Assembly (NCBI RefSeq): GCF_002387895.1
Contig: NZ_DGLI01000021.1
Coordinates: 288,837-352,836, forward strand
Origin: Clostridium sp. UBA4548
Lineage (GTDB): Bacteria; Bacillota; Clostridia; Clostridiales; Clostridiaceae
DNA: 64,000 nucleotides
Direction: 5' to 3'
Every line of letters begins with the position of its first letter. The stretch's first letter is position 1. Both the position numbers and the translations under genes were made by a program. The notes beneath the pieces were generated by a model. It was not told where the DNA came from and ran no database searches. It saw only the letters and a program-made list of their open reading frames with translations. Positions 7,738 through 17,328 of the stretch are shown piece after piece.

Positions 7738-10700
7738 ATGCCTTTTGGCGCTCCAAATATAAATTTAAGACCAATTACTGAGCATGATAGTGAAGGAAGT
7801 CTTAAAGTTGATGGAATCTCTATAGATGGATTAGTAAAGCCAAGTTCTACAATAAACTACGAGTTAGACGTTGAAAATCCAGATTTTAAGGGAAGTGCTG
7901 AGGCTGGCTATATCTACAAATATCCTGATGGTGCTATGTATTCAAGCCTCTTCCCTAAGGCTTATGTGCATAAGGGAAAGGACAGTAACTGGCAAGCAGA
8001 CAAGATATTGACACCTAAGCTAAATCAGCTTTATAGAATTAAGGCTACGGCCACCTTAGATGGACAAACTAGTGAGACAGGTTATAGTGATTATTTTCAG
8101 ATTTATCAAGTTCAAATGAAGGACACTATACCGTATATAGCAAGCTTTTATGGAGTTCCTAATTCTGTAATAATGAGTGATAACAGAGTTGGAGATACTC
8201 TACTTGTGGAAGGGAATACTCTTTTTATAAGAAACCCTAAGAAAAATGCAGGTAAGCCATATACACCTCCATCTCTAACAGATGCCAGAAAGAAAGAAAT
8301 AGATAGTGCACTTATGGGAAGAAAGAAGCATTGTATATACGGCTTCGAGCCAATAAATCTACTTACAGGTAACTTTCTATATGAAGCTGATGATGCTAGC
8401 ACAACTGATTATAATGGAAATTTTTTAATAAGAAGAACCTATAACGCAATGCAAGAAACCCATGATGGATATTTTGGGGTAAAGTGGGACTTTAACTTTA
8501 ATAAATCTCTATCAGCACTGGCAGATGGAACCATAATATTCAATCAAGGTGACGGAAGTACTATTTACTATAGAAAAGGCAGTGATGGAAGCTATAGTGG
8601 ACCTGTAGGACAAAATCTAAAGCTTTCTTTAGTAAATGATGAAACCAGAGAAAATATAGGCTATCAAATAACTGATGGTATAACCACATACATATTTAAC
8701 AAAATGGGCCTTTTAGATTCTCAAATTGATGAAAAGGGCAATATTACAAAGTTAGCCTACAATGAAGATTATAAGCTTACTAGTATAACTTCTCCTTCAG
8801 GAAAGGTTTTTGGAATAACTCTAAATGAGGAAGGTAGAATAAGTACAATAACACTGCCAAACCAAAGTGTTTTAAAGTATAGCTATGATGAAAATGGAAA
8901 TTTAGTTTCTTATATAGATGCCAACAAACATGAAACTAAGTATCAGTATGATGAAAAGGGTAGAATGGTATCCTTCAATGATGCTAAGGGAAACAAACCT
9001 ATCATTAACACTTACGATGACCAAAATCGTATTACTGTTCAAGAAGATGCTGAGGGTAAGAAAATATATATAAGTTATCATGAGGGATACAATGAAACAA
9101 CAGATGCAAATGGTAACAAAACTCAATACTACTATGATGAACAGTACAGAATAACTAAAACCGTAAAACCAGATGGAACTGTAGAAACCTTAAGCTATGA
9201 TAACAATAACAATGTAAAATCCTCTACAGATGCTTTAGGTCATACTACTACTTATGAGTATGACAGCAGAGGAAATAAACTTAAGGAACATAGGTTTGAC
9301 GGAAAGGTTAAGACCTTTGAGTATGATAGTAAGGACAATCCTGTAGCAATTACTGACTTCAAAGGAAACACTACCTCAATGACTTATGATAGCAATGGAA
9401 ATCTTATAAAGGCTACACAAGCTAATAAGTCTACTTATGAATATACCTATAATAGCAAGAACCAAGTTGATACAGTAAAGGACCCAACAGGAAAGACTTA
9501 TAAATACGAATATGATGGAGCTAATGTATCAAAAGCCACTGATGCAAAGGGAAATGTATATAAGTATCACTATAATACTATGGGGAAAATTATATCTGTA
9601 GAAGATCCCCTAGGTAAGATAACAAGAATAGCTTATGATGATAAAGGCAATGAATTAAGCACCACTTTGCCAGATGGGGGAATCATATCCTATACCTATG
9701 ATGCTAACGATAACAAAGATTCCGTAACTGACGGTAACAAAAATGTATCAAAGTTTGAATATGATAGCCTAAACAGAATAATTAAATCTATAGATCCTTT
9801 TGGTAACATAACTACCTATGCTTATGATGCCAATGGCAATAATATAGAAGAAAAAAATCCATCAGGATATGCGAAAAGCTATGAATATGATAAGTTAAAC
9901 AGATTGATTAAAGTAATAGATGGTGGAAGTGGAGAGACAACTTACCAAAGAGATGCTCTAGGAAATATTCTCTCTGTAACAGATCCTAATGGGAACCAAT
10001 CTACCTATGTCTATAATTATGCTGTAAATAAGGTAGAAAAAACTGTAGGACCAAAAGGGCAGACCTTAGTTAATAAGTACGATGATGAAGGTAACCTTCT
10101 AGAATTGACACTGCCTGATGGTAATGCTAAGAAGTATAAGTATGATAATTTATATAGATTAGTACAGTTTACAGATACAAATGGAGTAGTCACTGATACT
10201 ACTTATGATAATTTAGGCAGAATTTCCTACATGAAGGATAGCTTAAATAGAGAGTACTACTATAACTATGATGATAATGGAAATCTAGTGAGCACAAAGG
10301 ATCCTCTAGGCTATATAGTAAGCTACACCTATGATGGAAGAAACCAATTAACTTCCTTAACGGATGAAGAAGGAAAAACTACAAAGTACAGCTACACTGA
10401 TACAGGTAATCTAAAGGCTGTGACAGATCCACTTGGAAGCATAAAATCCTATGAGTATGATTCAAATGGTAATTTGAAAGCAGAGATTTCACCAAATGGC
10501 GGTAAACATATATATAATTACGATGGATTGAATAGGTTAACCTTTGTTGAAGATCCTCTTAAAAATATTACTCAGTATGTTTATGATAATGCAGGTAATG
10601 TTGCTAAGATGATAGACCCACTAGGTAAGGAAACTGTATATGAGTACAATGGTAATAGACTTCAAACCAAGATAACTGATGCTTTAGGTGAAGTTGTTCA

Positions 10701-13700
10701 GATGAAGTACGATAAAAATGGCAACTTAATCAGTTTAGTATATCCAAATGGTGACAATGCAGCTATGTCATATGATGAAAGCAATAGATTAGTTTCTGAA
10801 ACTGATGCTGCAGGAGTTAAGAAGAGTTATAGCTATGACACCATGAATAGACTAATAAGCCAAGAGGATACTGCAGGAAATAAACTTACCAATGTATATG
10901 ATAACAAGGGAAGACTTATAGAGCAGAAGGATGTAATAGGAAGAACTATAAAGTACAGCTATGATTTAGCGGGAAATATAATATCCAAGACTGGCACGGA
11001 TGGAAATATAACTACTTATGAATATGACAAGAGAGATAGGACTGTTAAGATTAAAGACCCAGAAGGCAAGATTACTACAATAACTTACGATGGGTTAAAC
11101 AGAATAACAGAAAAAGTAGAACCTGAAAATAAGAAGTACCAATATGAATATGATGCTATTGGAAATCTTATTAAAGCAATTAATCCTTTAAACCATTCAA
11201 CTTCATATGCATACGATAAGAACCAAAACTTAACTCAGGCAACTGATGCAAAGGGCGGAGCTAAAAAGTATGAATATGATGCTTTAAACAGGCTTATCAG
11301 CTTTGCTGATGAAAAAGGCAATACAACAAACTTAACCTATGATGCTAGAGGCAGTTTGATAAAGGTTCAAGACCCTATGAACAATGTGACTCAGTATAAG
11401 TATGATGCCTTAAATAGATTAGAAATGAAGGTAGATGCTCTAGGTTTTGATACTAAGTACCAATACGATAGCCTTAACAATATGATTGGGGAAATTGATG
11501 CTAAAGGAAATAAGACAAGCTATGAGTACAATAAGCATGGCATACAAACAAAGAAGATAGATCCTTTAGGAGGAATAACAGAGTTCCAGTACGACTTAAA
11601 TGATAGACTTATTACTCAAATTAACCCTATGGGAGAAACCTACAGTTATTCTTATGACCAGGTTCAAAGAATAACCTCCATAACCGATGCTGAAGGATAT
11701 TCAAAGAGCTTTGGTTATGATGGATTAGGCAATTTAACAAAGCAGTCAGATTCAGAAGGTAACACTACAACTTACAATTACGATAAGATGCACAGACTAC
11801 TAACAGAAAAGAATACTGTAGGAAATGTAACCTCTTATGGATATAATGCTGCAGGAAATATGAATTCTCTTAAAGAGCCTAATGGGAATATGAGATTTTA
11901 TGAATATGATGCCTTAGATAGAGTTAATAAGGCTACAGATCCAGAAGGGAATATTACAAAAATTGAATATGATTCCTTAGGAAACGTAACTAAGGTAACT
12001 CAGCCAGGAGATAGAGCTTATAAATATACTTATGATGCTGCAAATAATCTTGAGAGTGAAACAAATCCTTTAGGAGAAACTACAAACTATACTTATAATA
12101 AAAATAACTTGATAGAGTCCGTTACTAATGCCATTGGAAGCAAAACAGGTTATAAATATAATGCTCTTAACTTAATTTCACAAGTAGTAAATCCAGTAGG
12201 AGGAATTACTAAGTATGATTATGATAAGAATCAAAATCTAGCTTCAGTAACTGATGGAAATAGCAATAAAACTTCTTACTCTTACGATGAATTAAATAGA
12301 TTAGCAAAGGTAACAGATCCAAGAGGCAGTGAAACTAAATATGGCTATGATAAATCAAGTAACCTTATTTCTATGATAAATGGTAATGGAAATGAGACAA
12401 AATATAGCCATGATAAATTAGGAAGACTTACTTCTGTAACTAATCCACTTGGAGAAAAAGAAAGCTTTACTTACAATCCAGTAGGAACCTTATCAAGCCA
12501 TATAAAACCTGATGGAACAAAAACAAACTACGATTATGACAAGCTTAACAGGTTAGTTTCAAAGGAATATAAGGATTCAGAAGGCGATAAGATAAAAGAC
12601 CAAGATGTAAGCTTTGAGTATGACATAAGCGGAAACCGTACTAAGATGATAGGTGCAGAAGGTGAAACGGACTATAGCTATGACAAGATGGGAAGACTTA
12701 CTTTAGTTAGCTTCTCTTTAGGTGAAGAAGTAGCCTATAAGTTTGACAGCCTTGGAAGAAAGTCTAAGGTAATCTATCCAGATGGAAATTATGTAAAATA
12801 CAACTATGATGCTCTAGATAGATTGACTTATACAGAAAACTGGAATGGTGAGAAAACCTATTATACTTATGATAGTGCAGGAAGAAGAAAGGAAGCCTTA
12901 CTTCCAAATGGTACTAAAGTAATTTACAGTTATGATGGAGCAGATAGAATCATTAAGCTTGAAAACATCAGTAAGGATGGAGTTCTCATATCCAGCTTTG
13001 AATATGAGTATGATAACACTGGAAACATCATAAAGGAAAAGGCTGTAAATGGAGATGAAAGCTATGTAAGAACTTATAGCTATGATGGATCAAATGAAAT
13101 AACCTCCTTTACTGAGGAAAGTCATGAAGAGGATGGAAAAGTTGAAACTAAAAAATATGATTATAGCTATGATAAAGCAGGTAACCGTATAGCAGTACAA
13201 GTAAAAGATGAGGATGAAGAGGCTGAAATCACTACCTATAGCTACAATGCTGGTGATGAGCTGGTTAGTGAAAAAACTGAAGACACTAACATAAAATATG
13301 AGTATGATAAGAATGGAAACAGACTTAAAAAGATTCGTCCTGGTCATAAAGTAGAGTACTATGAGTATGATTTAGAAGATAGACTAGTTCAGCTTACTAA
13401 TCCAAAGGGAGAAGTACTTACTTTTGGATATGATAGTGACGGCAATAGATTGTTCTCAACTTATGGTGAATATTTCAAACCTCAACCAGATAAGGATGAA
13501 GATAGTGGAAGTGATGATTCCTCCGAGGATGGATCAACTTCAGAAGATAATACTTCTAATAATGGTTCAAACTCTGGTGGTAACCCACCAAAGGATAACA
13601 ATTCAAAGGTAGAAATACCACAAAACCCTGATAACGGAAATCACTATGGCCATGAGAAGGGAATAAATCCTCATCAAGACTTAGCAATAGCTAGGGCAAC

Positions 13701-15987
13701 TAACAGAAGTACTATCAGCCCTGAAGAAAAAATAGAAACCGCCTCTGACACTAATGGAGAAGTTAGTAAAGAAGCAACGGCTGATAATTCTAAGGAAGAT
13801 ATCAAAGCCCCAGAAGCTAAAGAAGAGTCTAAAGGAGACGTAAAAGAAGAAGCTAAAACTGATAAATCCTTCTTCTCAAACCTTGGAGAAAGTATAAAGG
13901 CTGCAGTTGACTATATAGTAAATTTAGTTAAGAAAGCAGTGGACAGCATAGTAGACTTCTTTAAGTGGTTATTTGGAGGTTCTAGTGAAGAACAAGCATC
14001 AAGTGGAACCTTCTTCGGAGCAAAGGGCGATAAAGAGAATGAAAGTAATGAGGACAACGGAAACGGTAAAAATAATGGCAAGGGAAATGGTAAGGATAAC
14101 GGAAAAGATAAAGACAAAGACAAGGATAAAGATAAAGACAATAATGGAAAAGGAAAGGGCAAGGGTAATAATGGAAAGCATTTAGGCTGGTATAAGAGAG
14201 CAGAGCATCCAAAGAATCCAGGAAACCAAGACCCTATAGGAACTCCAGAAAATTATGAGATAATAAATTATATCAATGATGTATCACTAGAAAATCCAGA
14301 AGTACTGATGACATCAGATGCAAATGGAAACTATACTAATGCCTATACTTATGGTTTAGATAGAATATCAGTAGATAAACTATCGCCAAATAGTGATGCT
14401 AAGACTGATCCATTATTCTACTTGTATGATGGACGCGGTAGTGTAGCAAATACAACGAATTCTTTAGGACAAGTAAGAGATAAATATAGATACGACCCAT
14501 ATGGAGAAGTAAAGCACGGAGGGTTCTGGGGAAGTAATGGAACCCATTATGAAAACTTCTATGGATATAATGGAGAAGATTATAATAGGCTTAGTGGTTT
14601 AGAATACCTAAGAGCAAGATACTATGAACCAGAGAGTGGAAGATTCTTAACAAGAGATAGTTATCTAGGAGATGTAATGCAACCATTAACCCTAAACAGG
14701 TATGCTTATGCATTAAATAATCCTATGATGTATACAGATCCAAGTGGACATTGGCCAGGATGGCTTGATAAGGCGGCATCATCTGTAAAGAATTTTGCAA
14801 GTAAGGCAATGGATACTGTATCAAAAGTAGTATCTTATGTGGAAGATGTTGCATCTAATGTTTGGGAACATGCTAAAAAGGCCTATAACTATGTATATGA
14901 TACTGGTAAACGATGGTTTAACTCAACAAAAGAAAAAGCGAAGTCTTTTGTCACAGAGGCAGAGCAAAAGATTTCATCAGCTAAAGAAAATATAAAAAAC
15001 ACAGCAAATAAGATGGTACAATTAGCAAAGCCAGTAATTTCAACCATAAGTCACCCCAATGAAGTTGTAAGACTAGCAATGGATACTATAAAGAAGGGCT
15101 GTGAAGGAGCTCAATATGTAGCAAGCCAAGTCTATAAATATAGTGATAATATAATAAAAGTAGCAACAGGAGTAGTAGCAGTTGTAGCAGGAGTAGCAGC
15201 TATAACTATAGCAGCACCGGTTATACTTCCAGCATTAGCAGCCGGAGCCTTAGAAATGGGAATAGTTGCAATAGGTACTGCAGCTCTTGGAACTACAGCA
15301 ACGGCAATGGGCGCATCAGAAATATCCGGTGGACTATTTGGGGTGAATCCGACAAGAGAGCTAGCAAGCAACGTAGGAATAAGCAATGAAGACTATGATT
15401 TAATGTTCGCAATGGTAACTGGTGGAGCTTCTATTGGAGCGAATTATTTAGCCCCTATATCACAAACCAGCAAGCCTTTACCACAAAATACCACTAATAA
15501 TACTGAGGTGGAGGGTAACCCTAAAATTCAAATTAAGAATCCAAAGGATGCAGGATTAAAACCTGTTACAAAAGGGGTGGCTGAACCTCAAAGAAAACTA
15601 ATTACAGGTGAAGACTGGAACAGTTATTTTAAAGAGACATATGGTGCTAATAATGTTCAATGGGAAAGTGGAGTTAGCTCTATGAAAGACATACTGGATG
15701 TTCCAAGTAATGTAACTAGATTGAAACCACAGCAACTAGCTGAGTTGGCTAGAAAAGAAGGCTGGAGTGTTGAACCATTAGGACAAGGTAGGAAAGCTGG
15801 AATACCTTTTGAAGAAGGTGGAGGAATGTCAATAAGAAATCTAAGCAAGAGTGGAGCGACTAATGGTGAATATGTTCAGTATCATCCAGGTAGCACATAT
15901 CATGATAGCGTTCCTTACTTTAAAGTTTCTTCAGGACAGTATAAAGGAGCTAGGAGATTTAATCTAGATGGAAGTGAGTTGAAATAA
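7738..15987 (+). CDS. RHS/YD-repeat polymorphic toxin (WapA-like), main body and toxin tip
   Basis: Continues the frame of the preceding ORF; coding similarity runs from 7624, and the ATG at 7738 has no good ribosome binding site. Order: end of DNRLRE domain and linker; an RHS-entry segment (LLTGNFLYEADD) near 8350; roughly 75 YD repeats of 20-22 residues from ~8700 to ~13480; a Ser/Asp/Gly/Lys-rich linker with KDKDKDKDKDKD and a short hydrophobic helix; the RHS core-associated domain (YLYDGRGSVANTTN, RARYYEPESGRFLTRD, NRYAYALNNPMMYTDPSGH) at 14420-14755; a pre-toxin segment with a Gly/Ala-rich hydrophobic stretch; and a ~130-residue variable tip. The tip contains GRKAGIPFEEGGGMSIRN and YVQYHPGS, is not a family I can name, and is likely the toxic domain. 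The RHS shell normally encapsulates the tip. Confidence 0.9.
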   Translation: MPFGAPNINLRPITEHDSEGSLKVDGISIDGLVKPSSTINYELDVENPDFKGSAEAGYIYKYPDGAMYSSLFPKAYVHKGKDSNWQADKILTPKLNQLYRIKATATLDGQTSETGYSDYFQIYQVQMKDTIPYIASFYGVPNSVIMSDNRVGDTLLVEGNTLFIRNPKKNAGKPYTPPSLTDARKKEIDSALMGRKKHCIYGFEPINLLTGNFLYEADDASTTDYNGNFLIRRTYNAMQETHDGYFGVKWDFNFNKSLSALADGTIIFNQGDGSTIYYRKGSDGSYSGPVGQNLKLSLVNDETRENIGYQITDGITTYIFNKMGLLDSQIDEKGNITKLAYNEDYKLTSITSPSGKVFGITLNEEGRISTITLPNQSVLKYSYDENGNLVSYIDANKHETKYQYDEKGRMVSFNDAKGNKPIINTYDDQNRITVQEDAEGKKIYISYHEGYNETTDANGNKTQYYYDEQYRITKTVKPDGTVETLSYDNNNNVKSSTDALGHTTTYEYDSRGNKLKEHRFDGKVKTFEYDSKDNPVAITDFKGNTTSMTYDSNGNLIKATQANKSTYEYTYNSKNQVDTVKDPTGKTYKYEYDGANVSKATDAKGNVYKYHYNTMGKIISVEDPLGKITRIAYDDKGNELSTTLPDGGIISYTYDANDNKDSVTDGNKNVSKFEYDSLNRIIKSIDPFGNITTYAYDANGNNIEEKNPSGYAKSYEYDKLNRLIKVIDGGSGETTYQRDALGNILSVTDPNGNQSTYVYNYAVNKVEKTVGPKGQTLVNKYDDEGNLLELTLPDGNAKKYKYDNLYRLVQFTDTNGVVTDTTYDNLGRISYMKDSLNREYYYNYDDNGNLVSTKDPLGYIVSYTYDGRNQLTSLTDEEGKTTKYSYTDTGNLKAVTDPLGSIKSYEYDSNGNLKAEISPNGGKHIYNYDGLNRLTFVEDPLKNITQYVYDNAGNVAKMIDPLGKETVYEYNGNRLQTKITDALGEVVQMKYDKNGNLISLVYPNGDNAAMSYDESNRLVSETDAAGVKKSYSYDTMNRLISQEDTAGNKLTNVYDNKGRLIEQKDVIGRTIKYSYDLAGNIISKTGTDGNITTYEYDKRDRTVKIKDPEGKITTITYDGLNRITEKVEPENKKYQYEYDAIGNLIKAINPLNHSTSYAYDKNQNLTQATDAKGGAKKYEYDALNRLISFADEKGNTTNLTYDARGSLIKVQDPMNNVTQYKYDALNRLEMKVDALGFDTKYQYDSLNNMIGEIDAKGNKTSYEYNKHGIQTKKIDPLGGITEFQYDLNDRLITQINPMGETYSYSYDQVQRITSITDAEGYSKSFGYDGLGNLTKQSDSEGNTTTYNYDKMHRLLTEKNTVGNVTSYGYNAAGNMNSLKEPNGNMRFYEYDALDRVNKATDPEGNITKIEYDSLGNVTKVTQPGDRAYKYTYDAANNLESETNPLGETTNYTYNKNNLIESVTNAIGSKTGYKYNALNLISQVVNPVGGITKYDYDKNQNLASVTDGNSNKTSYSYDELNRLAKVTDPRGSETKYGYDKSSNLISMINGNGNETKYSHDKLGRLTSVTNPLGEKESFTYNPVGTLSSHIKPDGTKTNYDYDKLNRLVSKEYKDSEGDKIKDQDVSFEYDISGNRTKMIGAEGETDYSYDKMGRLTLVSFSLGEEVAYKFDSLGRKSKVIYPDGNYVKYNYDALDRLTYTENWNGEKTYYTYDSAGRRKEALLPNGTKVIYSYDGADRIIKLENISKDGVLISSFEYEYDNTGNIIKEKAVNGDESYVRTYSYDGSNEITSFTEESHEEDGKVETKKYDYSYDKAGNRIAVQVKDEDEEAEITTYSYNAGDELVSEKTEDTNIKYEYDKNGNRLKKIRPGHKVEYYEYDLEDRLVQLTNPKGEVLTFGYDSDGNRLFSTYGEYFKPQPDKDEDSGSDDSSEDGSTSEDNTSNNGSNSGGNPPKDNNSKVEIPQNPDNGNHYGHEKGINPHQDLAIARATNRSTISPEEKIETASDTNGEVSKEATADNSKEDIKAPEAKEESKGDVKEEAKTDKSFFSNLGESIKAAVDYIVNLVKKAVDSIVDFFKWLFGGSSEEQASSGTFFGAKGDKENESNEDNGNGKNNGKGNGKDNGKDKDKDKDKDKDNNGKGKGKGNNGKHLGWYKRAEHPKNPGNQDPIGTPENYEIINYINDVSLENPEVLMTSDANGNYTNAYTYGLDRISVDKLSPNSDAKTDPLFYLYDGRGSVANTTNSLGQVRDKYRYDPYGEVKHGGFWGSNGTHYENFYGYNGEDYNRLSGLEYLRARYYEPESGRFLTRDSYLGDVMQPLTLNRYAYALNNPMMYTDPSGHWPGWLDKAASSVKNFASKAMDTVSKVVSYVEDVASNVWEHAKKAYNYVYDTGKRWFNSTKEKAKSFVTEAEQKISSAKENIKNTANKMVQLAKPVISTISHPNEVVRLAMDTIKKGCEGAQYVASQVYKYSDNIIKVATGVVAVVAGVAAITIAAPVILPALAAGALEMGIVAIGTAALGTTATAMGASEISGGLFGVNPTRELASNVGISNEDYDLMFAMVTGGASIGANYLAPISQTSKPLPQNTTNNTEVEGNPKIQIKNPKDAGLKPVTKGVAEPQRKLITGEDWNSYFKETYGANNVQWESGVSSMKDILDVPSNVTRLKPQQLAELARKEGWSVEPLGQGRKAGIPFEEGGGMSIRNLSKSGATNGEYVQYHPGSTYHDSVPYFKVSSGQYKGARRFNLDGSELK
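14251..14765 (+). repeat. Direct repeat copy 1: RHS core segment
   Basis: 515 bp that recur at 16814-17328 with two mismatches by my reading (14631 A to G and 14682 A to G). It spans the end of the linker and the whole RHS core-associated domain of the main toxin gene. Similarity continues at lower identity into the pre-toxin region. Confidence 0.92.
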
Positions 15988-15992
15988 ATATT

Positions 15993-16367
15993 ATGGAATT
16001 AGATGAAAATTTAGAAGCATGGTATGAGAGAGTAGTTGAAGCAACAAAAATGGTTGCAGCACCGTATTCAGTTCAAGTAACTTTATTTCCTAAGAATTTA
16101 CCAATAGCTGATGAGATAGCACTTAATTTTTGTGATGAAGTTGAATATCAAATCGACTATTTGCTTGAGAATGAATTAATAACAGATATTCAGTATGAGA
16201 AAATCAGGCAACTAGGGAAAAAGTTTTCTCAGATGAGTAGTGACAAGACACAAGATTATTGGTCATTAGAAAGTTTGCAGAATTCGGAGCAATGGGGACA
16301 ATGTAGAAAACTTGCGAGGGAAATACTAGAGATATTTGATGAAAAGCTAGTAGAGGATTTCGAGTAA
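15993..16367 (+). CDS. Probable immunity protein for the RHS toxin
   Basis: 124 residues, acidic, mostly helical, with no signal peptide. It starts 5 nt after the toxin stop codon and lacks a strong ribosome binding site at ideal distance, so translation is likely coupled to the toxin. I do not recognise the family. The assignment rests on position: in RHS, WapA and CDI loci the gene directly downstream of the variable tip encodes the cytosolic inhibitor of that tip. If the in-frame TAG upstream stops translation, coupling may be lost. Confidence 0.6.
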   Translation: MELDENLEAWYERVVEATKMVAAPYSVQVTLFPKNLPIADEIALNFCDEVEYQIDYLLENELITDIQYEKIRQLGKKFSQMSSDKTQDYWSLESLQNSEQWGQCRKLAREILEIFDEKLVEDFE

Positions 16368-16566
16368 ATACTCAATGACTTCACCAATTTCTGAGTAGAA
16401 CGGAGCAATACTAACTGCAAAATAGAAAGCTATGTGACTACAAAAAAAGCAAATATGCAAACTACTTGCAAAATAAACAAGAAGTGAAAAACGGCTTACT
16501 GCATAATTATGATAATACAGTGAGCTGTAATTAAAAGAAAAATTAAATATATATTATAACAATGAT

Positions 16567-16610
16567 AAGAGTCAGTGTTTCTAATGAAGAAGCATTGGCT
16601 CTTTTTCCAT
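16567..16610 (+). terminator. Putative intrinsic terminator
   Basis: AAGAGTCAGTG pairs with CATTGGCTCTT (two G-U pairs) around a 15-nt loop, followed by TTT. It closes the toxin-immunity unit. Confidence 0.6.
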
Positions 16611-16634
16611 GTAAAGAAGTTGAAGGTAGTAAAG

Positions 16635-16825
16635 ATGAGCGTCAAATAATTTAAGATTTCAAAATAAGTCTAGTTGAGGAAGGTAAGAGTCCTAAAACAA
16701 TAGAAAACTATGTTGGCCATAGCATAGAGTTTATGAGAGCTAAGGGAGTTGAATTCAATAGTATCATTTAACGATTCTACGTAACAAGTTATAAGAACTT
16801 CCTAGTAGAGAGTAATTATGAGATA
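16635..16825 (+). pseudogene. Remnant of a tyrosine recombinase/integrase N-terminal domain
   Basis: The frame from 16655 reads SLVEEGKSPKTIENYVGHS, then IEFMRAKGVEFNS, a stop (16769-16771), then RFYVTSYKNFLVESNYE. This is the SAM-like core-binding N-terminal domain of phage-type tyrosine recombinases found in clostridial mobile elements. An ATG at 16635 after GGTAG may be the old start, in another frame. The catalytic domain is absent: at 16814 the sequence changes abruptly to the RHS core repeat, in the same frame. It indicates an element insertion followed by recombination. Confidence 0.75.
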
Positions 16826-17328
16826 ATAAATTATATCAATGATGTATCACTAGAAAATCCAGAAGTACTGATGACATCAGATGCAAATGGAAACTATACT
16901 AATGCCTATACTTATGGTTTAGATAGAATATCAGTAGATAAACTATCGCCAAATAGTGATGCTAAGACTGATCCATTATTCTACTTGTATGATGGACGCG
17001 GTAGTGTAGCAAATACAACGAATTCTTTAGGACAAGTAAGAGATAAATATAGATACGACCCATATGGAGAAGTAAAGCACGGAGGGTTCTGGGGAAGTAA
17101 TGGAACCCATTATGAAAACTTCTATGGATATAATGGAGAAGATTATAATAGGCTTAGTGGTTTAGAATACCTAAGAGCAAGATACTATGAACCGGAGAGT
17201 GGAAGATTCTTAACAAGAGATAGTTATCTAGGAGATGTAATGCAGCCATTAACCCTAAACAGGTATGCTTATGCATTAAATAATCCTATGATGTATACAG
17301 ATCCAAGTGGACATTGGCCAGGATGGCT
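16814..17328 (+). repeat. Direct repeat copy 2: RHS core segment of the orphan module
   Basis: Second copy of 14251-14765, 2563 bp downstream and nearly identical, then diverging into a related pre-toxin region. The left breakpoint is sharp and lies where the integrase remnant and the RHS gene share AATTATGAGAT. Confidence 0.92.

Noticed and set aside
8700..13480. YD-repeat region as a DNA satellite or CRISPR-like array
   Set aside because: The repeats are protein-level (20-22 residues), with diverged DNA; there are no conserved direct repeats with unique spacers. No CRISPR array was seen anywhere in the window.
13911..14212. Overlapping ORFs of 60-83 residues on both strands in the Lys/Asp/Gly linker
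   Set aside because: They are shadows of a low-complexity GATAAA/GGAAA repeat coding region inside the RHS gene.
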